DNA of 64,000 nucleotides from Diplonema japonicum (Eukaryota > Euglenozoa > Diplonemea > Diplonemida > Diplonemidae): assembly GCA_964019335.1 (NCBI GenBank), contig OZ025651.1, positions 806,001 to 870,000 on the forward strand, written 5' to 3'. A model generated the notes under the pieces. That model worked only from the letters and a program-made list of their open reading frames with translations, did no database searches and had not been told where the DNA came from. The position numbers were made by a program, and so were the translations under genes. Shown piece after piece: positions 58,012 to 64,000 of the stretch. Every line of letters begins with the position of its first letter. Position 1 is the first letter of the stretch.

Positions 58012-58533
58012 ATGACGACTCTGAACCAGACGAAGGTGGTGGAGGAGACCTTAACAAGGATAGCCGGGCACAAAGGAGTGCTGTGCCTGTTGGTGGTGAG
58101 CCCGAAAGATGGTTCTGTGTGGAAGAGCTCGGTCACGGCACCGCAGCAGTTCGATGAAAGGAAGTTGGCGTTACACGCGGAGAAGCTCCATGCATTTGTG
58201 AACCTTACGAGGAGCATCGTGAGAACCCTGGACGTGGATAATGATTTGATCTTCCTCCGAGTACGGTCAAAACGGCACGAGTTCATAATATCTCCTGAAA
58301 AAGGTATAAAAAAAATTTTTTTAAAAAAAAAAAGAAATGCAGAGTACATCCTCATCGTCGTTCAAGACTACCGTCTCACCCCACCGGGCAGCCAGCCCCA
58401 ACAGCAACAGCAACAACAGCAGCAGGTTCCACAGTCCCCCGAACCCGTCCGGAAATCTTCGACAGAGGTCAAAAAGAAAACGGTAGTGAAAGACGACCAT
58501 GACCAAAGCCAGCCCCAAGAAACCGCGGCATGA
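58012..58533 (+). CDS. Roadblock/LC7-type dynein light chain with a 39-nt intron
   Basis: Exons 58012-58303 and 58343-58533 encode 160 residues. The first ~105 are a complete roadblock/LC7 domain, the dimeric light chain that binds dynein intermediate chains in cytoplasmic and flagellar motors: helix VVEETLTRI, strand VLCLLVVSPKDGSV, then VRTLDVDNDLIFLRVRSKRHEFIISPEK followed after splicing by EYILIVVQ. In known family members this stretch is D/E-[YF]-x-L-I-V-[IV]-Q without an insert, which supports removing the 13 extra residues encoded by the intron. The C-terminus is extended by about 50 residues with a glutamine-run and a charged end, not usual in the family. The ATG follows a purine-rich leader. 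Confidence 0.92.
   Translation: MTTLNQTKVVEETLTRIAGHKGVLCLLVVSPKDGSVWKSSVTAPQQFDERKLALHAEKLHAFVNLTRSIVRTLDVDNDLIFLRVRSKRHEFIISPEKGIKKIFLKKKRNAEYILIVVQDYRLTPPGSQPQQQQQQQQQVPQSPEPVRKSSTEVKKKTVVKDDHDQSQPQETAA
58304..58342 (+). other. Predicted 39-nt GT-AG intron in the roadblock gene
   Basis: Begins GTATAAAAAA, contains a short A-T-A homopolymer block and ends ATGCAG. Splicing makes a split GAG codon and gives SPEK-EYILIVVQ, as expected for the family. At 39 bases it is the shortest intron seen here and keeps the frame open when retained. Confidence 0.85.
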
Positions 58534-58664
58534 GGAGAAAAAATGGGGACTTTTGGTCTTTTTTTCTTTTTAAAAATAGTTTTTAAGTTGTTATATATGT
58601 TTCGGAAAAAAAAAAAAGTTTCTTTCATTGAACAACAACAAAAAAAAAAAAAAGAAGGGAGGAC

Positions 58665-59282
58665 ATGCAGCACACTTCGTTGGAAGGCCTGTTGGAGGAT
58701 AAGCTTAAATCGGAGATTCTTGGAATCTACATTCAAGGCAGTCGTCTGTGGGGATGTGCGGTGAAAAACAGCGATTTTGATTTGTTAGTGATCGTGAAAA
58801 GCGACATTCCTAAGGGCTCAACACACATGGGAACGCAGTATGACGTGACCTACAGTGGGGAGAGGGTCTTCCTGGACAGGCTGAGGAATAATTGTTTGTA
58901 TGAAGTCTGCGCTGCGGCCTCACCAGAGGAATTTATCATAAAGCGATACGTGAAAATGCCCACAGACCTGTCTGAGATTTTGAATCGAAAATACCTGAGG
59001 AAGTACCTCGAAGATGAAACCGCCAAAATCCACGCGCTCGGTGAAAAATTCGCCTCCAAAAATGACGTGAGAAAACACGCAAAGCTTTACACCCATGCGT
59101 ACCACCTCCTCTTTTTGGCCCACCAGTTCAGCACCACCGGGTCAATAAATAATTTCTCCGGTGATCTCAAGACATTACGAGGGGTCCTCACCCTGCTCCC
59201 TGAGTCGTGGGAAGCCCCAAACTGGGAAAAAGCAGGCACAATGTACAAATCGATGGAGGCAACCGCGTTGTCTTCGCTTTGA
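58665..59282 (+). CDS. Nucleotidyltransferase-fold protein, 205 aa
   Basis: GSRLWG at 25-30 followed by SDFDLLVIV with aspartates at 37 and 39 is the hallmark G-S-x(9-13)-D-x-D of the polymerase-beta-like nucleotidyltransferase fold, which transfers nucleotides to proteins, RNA or small molecules. The expected third acidic residue on a later strand may be in QYDVTY (about 53). A helical C-terminal half follows (about 95-205). It is shorter than CCA-adding or poly(A) polymerases and resembles the small stand-alone NTases. Substrate unknown. The ATG follows AGAAGGGAGGAC; no other ATG precedes it in frame. Confidence 0.75.
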   Translation: MQHTSLEGLLEDKLKSEILGIYIQGSRLWGCAVKNSDFDLLVIVKSDIPKGSTHMGTQYDVTYSGERVFLDRLRNNCLYEVCAAASPEEFIIKRYVKMPTDLSEILNRKYLRKYLEDETAKIHALGEKFASKNDVRKHAKLYTHAYHLLFLAHQFSTTGSINNFSGDLKTLRGVLTLLPESWEAPNWEKAGTMYKSMEATALSSL

Positions 59283-59462
59283 AATTCAAGAGGGAAAAAA
59301 AAAAAAAAACAAACCTAACCCTTGTGTTTTTTTTTTCTCTCTCTCTTTTTTTTTTTTTTCTTCTTTTGCAAGAACGAGTCTTTGACATCGTCTAAACAAA
59401 AAAAAAGGGGGAACGTTGGCAACGTGTGTTTACGGGGGGGGGTTTCTTTTTGTTTACACAAA

Positions 59463-62114
59463 ATGTCGGAAGCTAAACCGAAATTGAAGTCCATCATCAA
59501 CACGCTGGTCTCGCACAAGTCAAGGCGCCTCGACATGCAGGGCGAGAAGAAGCAGTCGTGTAGAACCGTGCTCGAAGCAGCGATGAAAAGGCAGTCTCTT
59601 GTGGAGTCCGAAGACGGTACGGAAGAACCGGTTTTATACAACGAGGGGTCGTTTATGGTGAATGAAGAGAGGTACTTAGCGATGCAAGGGCTGAAACATC
59701 ACAGGATGATCACGAAGCACATCGAGATGCTGGCGGATCAGCATGGGGGATCCGTGGAACTAGTAGAGGACCTAAAACGATCTTACGAGCAAAAAGAAGC
59801 CTTCGCGCAACGCCTCGTCGCGAAAAAAGAAGAACGGCTCGCACACCAATCAGCACGCGAAGCCACACACGTCGATAAGCTCCGCAAGAAAATAGAAGAC
59901 ATGAAAGGAACCCCTGAACCGGACAATCCTTATAACGACAGGGAACCGAAACGATGGGATTTGTTCTCCGACTCCGAGACAGGCCTGGAAAAAGAAAACA
60001 CAGTCCTCAAAAGGGAGGTTTCCGCCTTGCAAGAAGCCCTTGGGAACGAACAGGGAACCGTCGCGGAGCTTCGCATTGCTGCGTACAACGATCAACAGCA
60101 AATCACCGACCTCTCCAAAGCCTACCAAAAAACAACCCGGGATTTCTACAAATCGGCAAGAGCCGCGTTGCATAAAACCCAAGTTCTTCGAGCCTCCCTC
60201 GACACCATCACCGCGTCTGTTCACCCTTACATCACCTCAACCCTCCCATCATTGGTCATTGACGCTGCGGAAAGCCTGTTAAAACCCGACCCCCTGCTTC
60301 ATCAATGGGTCGTCAAAGACCTTCAACTCGAGGCTCAAACCCGCGACATCACCAAATCGTTTATAACAACACTTTTGGCGGCTTATAAAGCAGTGCAGTC
60401 TGCATGTGTTTGTGTCGATGCGAATTTTACGCCTTCAAGCAACACGGAGGGACAAGCTCGGGGTTTGGAGCAGGTTGTGAAGAATGTTGACGACGAGCTT
60501 GACAGAAAGAAGCTTTTCACGCTTTCAAAAGGCGTTGCGAGCACAATCTGCAGCCAGGTCAAAAATATGGAAGAAATCGTTCGGAGCGCAAGTGTCGACC
60601 TAAAGGCTGCTAAGGAAGAGCTTGCCATGATGAAGGTTGTGGTTGAGTCGCTCTCTGACGCCAACGCAAAGAAATCTGAAGAACTCTCCGCGGCGAATGC
60701 ATCCCTCGTGTCTTGCAACGAGAAGCTACAAGCTGCGGAGGAATGCAACCAGGTTGTCAACGAAACTGCGCACACCCCCACCCCCGCCAGACCATCTATC
60801 ACTACAACGCGGCTCGCTGTCAAAGCCGTTATCCACCACAACCGGTACAAGAACGCAGAGCGACGTGTTTCATCTCTCATGTGGGCGGCATATCAACAAC
60901 AAGCGTCTGCACTACTACAACCGACGGTTGCCACAATGGAGAAGAAGGTGTCGGAGGTGTCTATGCAAGTAGGATCGTCCCTGAACATCACGGAGTTTGA
61001 ACTGCCCGGGGCCATGCTTGACCAATCGATTGCATTACAGTCACGCAGCACCATTCCTGAGCCTCCCCCGGAACCAAAGCCCCCTCCCCGACAGGAACCT
61101 ACAATCGTTAAGAAAACCGAAGACCCCGAACCCGACCGGCAAACACTTCTGAACGGTAAGATCTGCAAGGTGTGGTGCTGGCGCTGCGGAGGCGGGCCCT
61201 TTCGGAACATCGGGCCGTGTCTCGTCTGTAAAACGGTGCTGTTCTACGGGGTCAACATCGCGGAGGAAAAGAAGAAGTTCATGTTCGAGGAGTACGAGCG
61301 GACGCTGCGGAAGTGGGTGCAAACATACAGGCAGCAACCTCCGCAAACCCCAAAGGACGAGAACACCATAGAAGGCAACCCTGTCGTGGTGGAGTACAAG
61401 AAGCACAAGAGACCGTCAGTGTCGCCACCCTCCTTCGCACCACACCACATTGAGAAACACGACAAAAGGCCCATGGGGGCGAGACGACAGCAGTCCATCG
61501 TACTTACAGAGTATCTGAAAAAACGTGAAATCTGCTTCCCTGACGATGGACCGTATCTCGGGCCGGAGGATGAGGATGACGAGCAGCTGCCCTTCTTGTG
61601 GAAGAAGAAGCAAAACCCCTGCGGAAAAGGTCTGCTTCAACTGGAGCTTCTCAACCCTGCCTTTGAGGAGCTACCTGAGTACAGTCGGACGACCATCGCA
61701 TCGACTGCAAAGGGTGTGACGCCTTACCTTTGTAAGGGTATTCTCGCCCCAAGATTAGCTGGAGTTGGGATCCCTCACCAAGCATCTACACCACCGGCTA
61801 GCCCGCCTGCCTTGAACCCGAAGGCCTTCCACACTAGTCAACGGAGGCGGCTGGGACGGCACTACCGTACTTTGCAAGGAAGCTACCCAATGTCGGGGCA
61901 GGAGTTAGCGCTCACCCCGATGCCTGACAGGGAGTGGGCATTGACAAAGATTCCACCCAAGAAGCCCGATCACAAAGAACAGGCCGCCCTTTATCCTTGC
62001 CCGCCAATATCCATCCCCACCGCTACCACGCAACAGCCTACCTGTTCCTTCAAGGAGTACCTGAACCTTGTTCTGCAAGATAAAGGGAAGGATCCCCCGT
62101 TGCCGCCTTTGTGA
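59463..62114 (+). CDS. Coiled-coil protein with zinc ribbon, 883 aa
   Basis: A basic head (MSEAKPKLKSIINTL) leads to coiled-coil segments (about 110-150 with EERLAHQSAREATHVDKLRK, 175-215, and 360-440). A Pro-rich region lies before a four-cysteine zinc ribbon at about 572-592 (WCWRC and CLVC). The last 290 residues are basic, Pro-rich and probably disordered. No enzyme domain is visible. Zinc-ribbon plus coiled coil suits a scaffold or RNA-binding factor, but I have no family. The start at 59463 is chosen because it follows the leader TTTACACAAA; the frame is open upstream through a T-run without a better ATG. Confidence 0.65.
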   Translation: MSEAKPKLKSIINTLVSHKSRRLDMQGEKKQSCRTVLEAAMKRQSLVESEDGTEEPVLYNEGSFMVNEERYLAMQGLKHHRMITKHIEMLADQHGGSVELVEDLKRSYEQKEAFAQRLVAKKEERLAHQSAREATHVDKLRKKIEDMKGTPEPDNPYNDREPKRWDLFSDSETGLEKENTVLKREVSALQEALGNEQGTVAELRIAAYNDQQQITDLSKAYQKTTRDFYKSARAALHKTQVLRASLDTITASVHPYITSTLPSLVIDAAESLLKPDPLLHQWVVKDLQLEAQTRDITKSFITTLLAAYKAVQSACVCVDANFTPSSNTEGQARGLEQVVKNVDDELDRKKLFTLSKGVASTICSQVKNMEEIVRSASVDLKAAKEELAMMKVVVESLSDANAKKSEELSAANASLVSCNEKLQAAEECNQVVNETAHTPTPARPSITTTRLAVKAVIHHNRYKNAERRVSSLMWAAYQQQASALLQPTVATMEKKVSEVSMQVGSSLNITEFELPGAMLDQSIALQSRSTIPEPPPEPKPPPRQEPTIVKKTEDPEPDRQTLLNGKICKVWCWRCGGGPFRNIGPCLVCKTVLFYGVNIAEEKKKFMFEEYERTLRKWVQTYRQQPPQTPKDENTIEGNPVVVEYKKHKRPSVSPPSFAPHHIEKHDKRPMGARRQQSIVLTEYLKKREICFPDDGPYLGPEDEDDEQLPFLWKKKQNPCGKGLLQLELLNPAFEELPEYSRTTIASTAKGVTPYLCKGILAPRLAGVGIPHQASTPPASPPALNPKAFHTSQRRRLGRHYRTLQGSYPMSGQELALTPMPDREWALTKIPPKKPDHKEQAALYPCPPISIPTATTQQPTCSFKEYLNLVLQDKGKDPPLPPL

Positions 62115-62924
62115 CCGATTGTTTTTTGTTGTGTGTTTTTTTTTTCTTTTCTTTTTTTGGAAAAAAAAAAAAGAAAAAAGGAGGGGAAAAGATTCTTCCG
62201 ATTCTTTTTTTTCGTTCCCCCACCAAATGACTGGGACAGGTTTTTGTTTCGTTCTTATTATTGTTTTGAAGGCCTGGTATTTCGGTTCCTCTCTCTCCAT
62301 ATAGACAGAAGATCTTGTACCACCTGCATGCAACATCTCGTGCATCTCATCGAGGCTCGCTGTCATCGTTCTCTCATCGCTGTCGTCTGGGTGTTCCTCA
62401 CAAAAGCTGTCATCCTTCGCCTGAGAAGGGAAGCCCCCTCTTACCGTCTTAATGATAAGCGATTTAAAAGGAAGAGAAAAGAAAAAGGAAACGATGACGT
62501 GTTAGCGCAGGACGCTGGAGGTGAACTGGTTTCAAAAAGGGTTGAGCACACGTTGTGATTTTGTTGTTAGTTGACTTCACGTGCTATGGGGGGTCATGGG
62601 TCATGGGTCATGGGGGTCATTTGAAAAATCTGAGGCTTCCTGATGCAAATGTCTAACGCTATATATGTCTAGCCAGTTTTTATGTCCATCGATCCGAGTC
62701 CTTCGGAAGAACCACACAGTCGTAAATGGCTTTCAAAAAAAGGGGGTAACCGTCCAGTGGTTTTAAAAAGGAAAAGAAAAGAGAGATAAAAGTGACAAGT
62801 TGTGCATGAGGTCTTATTCTTCTTCGACGCCTTCCCTTTTGCCGCGACGCTCTATTTGCACGTATGAAACAATGTCTTCTGCATCTCTTCAAAGAAGTCA
62901 GAAGGGGAGGAAGAAAAGAAAAAG
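62115..62924. other. Spacer with tandem GGGTCAT repeats
   Basis: No intact gene seen. A short tandem repeat of (AT)GGGTCAT units lies at about 62588-62620. The part at 62467-62558 resembles the start of the next gene and is listed separately. Confidence 0.5.
62467..62558 (+). pseudogene. Possible relic of the 5' end of the downstream gene
   Basis: The purine-rich leader, an ATG and GCAGGACGCTGGAGG at about 62505-62522 mirror the leader, ATG and the same 15 bases at the start of the gene at 62925 (62938-62955). The relic frame has a stop soon after its ATG. A short upstream duplication that has since decayed would explain it; chance cannot be excluded for so short a match. Confidence 0.3.
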
Positions 62925-64000
62925 ATGGAGGTGTTCGTGCAGGACGCTGGAGGCAAACGGCACTTGCTGGTGTTGCAGGAGCGGGACACTGTTGCAGAGG
63001 TGACAAGAGAAGTGGAGAGGGTGCTGGGGCACGTGAAGGGGTGCACGGAGCTGAAGTACGAGGGAGTGGTGGTGGTGGATATGGTGGGGAGCACGAACTC
63101 CTTCTCTGGGCTGACGGGTATCACTGCAGGAGACGACATCGAAGCTGTCTGCTCGAACGCAAAACTGAAGGCAAAACTCAAGTCAGGAGAGATCACTTTC
63201 TCTGCCTCTTCTCCTGCTTCAATGCGCTGCAGCCCTGAAATCGTCCTCCTCGCAATGGAGCGGGATGCCGACCTGCTCCGCCACGCCTCTCCCTCCCTGA
63301 GGGGAGACAGGGATTTCATGCTGTTTGCAGTGGCTGAGAGCGGTTTCGGGGTGTTGAAGCACGCAACAGGGGACTTTCTCACCGACCCCCACTTCATGAC
63401 CTCCGTAAGCCGGGATGAACGACACCTTGACATTCTGCTGCACTTTTCCAAAAAGATTGTAGAGATGGACTGGAAGGTGCTGTTGCTGGATGAAGCCACG
63501 AACAAGAAGCTTCTCCCGTCGGACCCTGATTTCTGTCGGAAGGCCACGATGCTGCAGCAGTATTCCGCTCTCCTGGAAGTCTCCGAGGCTCTGTGGTGTG
63601 AGTGCGAGGAAGGAGTTTGTTTGGCGGCCGCATCATCTCTCTTGACAACAAAAAAAGCAGAAGGGGAATCCTTGTCGGGTGTGGTTCCCATCCTCAGGAA
63701 ACTGCTAAAGAAGCACTCGGTGGAGATCTCCTTCAAACAAAACATGGGGGAGATTCTTGGGGCGTTCTTACTGGGAATGCAGGTGGAGGTGAAGCACGAC
63801 GAGCTCGGAAGGCTTGCATCGCTGACACTCCATTCGCCTTGCTTGGTGATTGACTTCACAGGAGCGTCCCATGTGGCGGTTAAGGAGGAGCACGTCTCTC
63901 TGATGTTGAACTTTCGACACGTGAGGCTGAAGGGCGTGGGGGCTGATATAACTGACTCCTTTCTGAGAGGACATCACGGCCTGATCCACTTGAACATCTC
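62925..64000 (+). CDS. Ubiquitin-like-headed, DUF4116-like protein, 3' end outside window
   Basis: The frame is open from the ATG at 62925 to the last base, giving at least 358 residues. Residues 1-80 look like a ubiquitin-type fold: MEVFVQDAGGKRHLLVLQER, a helix TVAEVTREVERVL, then strands ending GDDIEAVCS. Around 105-165 a unit of the DUF4116 type is seen (VLLAMERDADLLRHASPSL, then RGDRDFMLFAVAESGFGVLKHA), in which a helix pair is spaced by LRxDRxF-x2-AV. This domain is common in protist proteins with unknown role. The head relates it to the ankyrin genes at 4883 and 9312. The purine-rich leader before 62925 supports the start. Confidence 0.72.
   Translation, partial: MEVFVQDAGGKRHLLVLQERDTVAEVTREVERVLGHVKGCTELKYEGVVVVDMVGSTNSFSGLTGITAGDDIEAVCSNAKLKAKLKSGEITFSASSPASMRCSPEIVLLAMERDADLLRHASPSLRGDRDFMLFAVAESGFGVLKHATGDFLTDPHFMTSVSRDERHLDILLHFSKKIVEMDWKVLLLDEATNKKLLPSDPDFCRKATMLQQYSALLEVSEALWCECEEGVCLAAASSLLTTKKAEGESLSGVVPILRKLLKKHSVEISFKQNMGEILGAFLLGMQVEVKHDELGRLASLTLHSPCLVIDFTGASHVAVKEEHVSLMLNFRHVRLKGVGADITDSFLRGHHGLIHLNI

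Noticed and set aside
58394-58430. CAA/CAG repeat as a microsatellite outside genes
   Set aside because: It lies within the C-terminal extension of the roadblock gene, in frame as polyglutamine.
62852-63859. A 335-codon open frame on the - strand at the right end
   Set aside because: The + strand is open over the whole stretch from 62925 to the window end and encodes a better protein with a ubiquitin-like head; the - strand product is Ser/Thr/Pro-rich, as expected of a shadow frame.
1-64000. CRISPR arrays, bacterial operons, ribosome binding sites or terminators
   Set aside because: No regularly spaced repeats were seen, and introns, trans-splice-like acceptors and protein families all speak for a eukaryotic nuclear genome.

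Overview
The window reads as nuclear DNA of a protist, most likely a euglenozoan of the diplonemid or euglenid kind. All recognisable genes (24 intact, two of them cut by the window edges) lie on the + strand, head to tail over 64 kb, with short spacers made largely of T-, A-, C- and G-homopolymers. Many starts follow a T-rich tract, an AG and a short A-rich leader, as expected for polycistronic transcription with spliced-leader trans-splicing. I saw no spliced-leader gene, so this is inference. Seven tiny GT-AG cis-introns (39-57 nt, A-rich, all starting GTA) argue against a typical kinetoplastid, where cis-introns are very rare. The genes encode flagellar-type proteins (roadblock/LC7 dynein light chain, a TSNAXIP1-like protein, a CH-domain coiled-coil protein), a front-end fatty-acid desaturase, isocitrate lyase, a GH47 mannosidase and a PP1 phosphatase.

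Layout. 1-12.5 kb: the 3' end of a gene, a tandem ABM-like protein, a small membrane protein, a cytochrome b5-desaturase, two large ankyrin proteins with ubiquitin-like N-termini and a Ser/Thr/Pro-rich protein. 12.6-17.2 kb: a recent tandem duplication of a secreted cysteine-rich repeat gene (four and six repeats). The first copy carries two 5'-truncated retrotransposon insertions that its sister lacks. 17.4-36.7 kb: a 2218-aa Kelch/coiled-coil/beta-repeat protein, an IQ-like protein, a protein with a 13-codon first exon, an unknown protein, GH47 mannosidase, a coiled-coil protein, an F-box-like/FGE-like/zinc-ribbon protein and PP1. 37-48 kb: isocitrate lyase with strongly biased codons, the CH-domain protein, a tail-anchored ankyrin protein, a five-exon coiled-coil gene and a vWA-like protein. 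48.4-54.6 kb: an accessory island of degenerate repeats ending in a frameshifted non-LTR retrotransposon. 54.9-64 kb: an AlkB-type dioxygenase, the TSNAXIP1-like protein, roadblock, a nucleotidyltransferase-fold protein, a coiled-coil/zinc-ribbon protein and a third ubiquitin-like-headed protein (DUF4116-like) running off the end.

The genes do not form one pathway. Four observations stand out. (1) A class of A-rich micro-introns, some of which masquerade as in-frame poly-lysine. (2) A non-LTR retrotransposon lineage whose three copies all sit between T-runs in transcriptional orientation, one copy matching the 3' end of the largest over 127 of 127 bases. (3) Three separate genes that put a ubiquitin-like domain in front of repeat arrays. 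(4) Short repeats (23-38 nt) scattered between T-tracts in the spacers.
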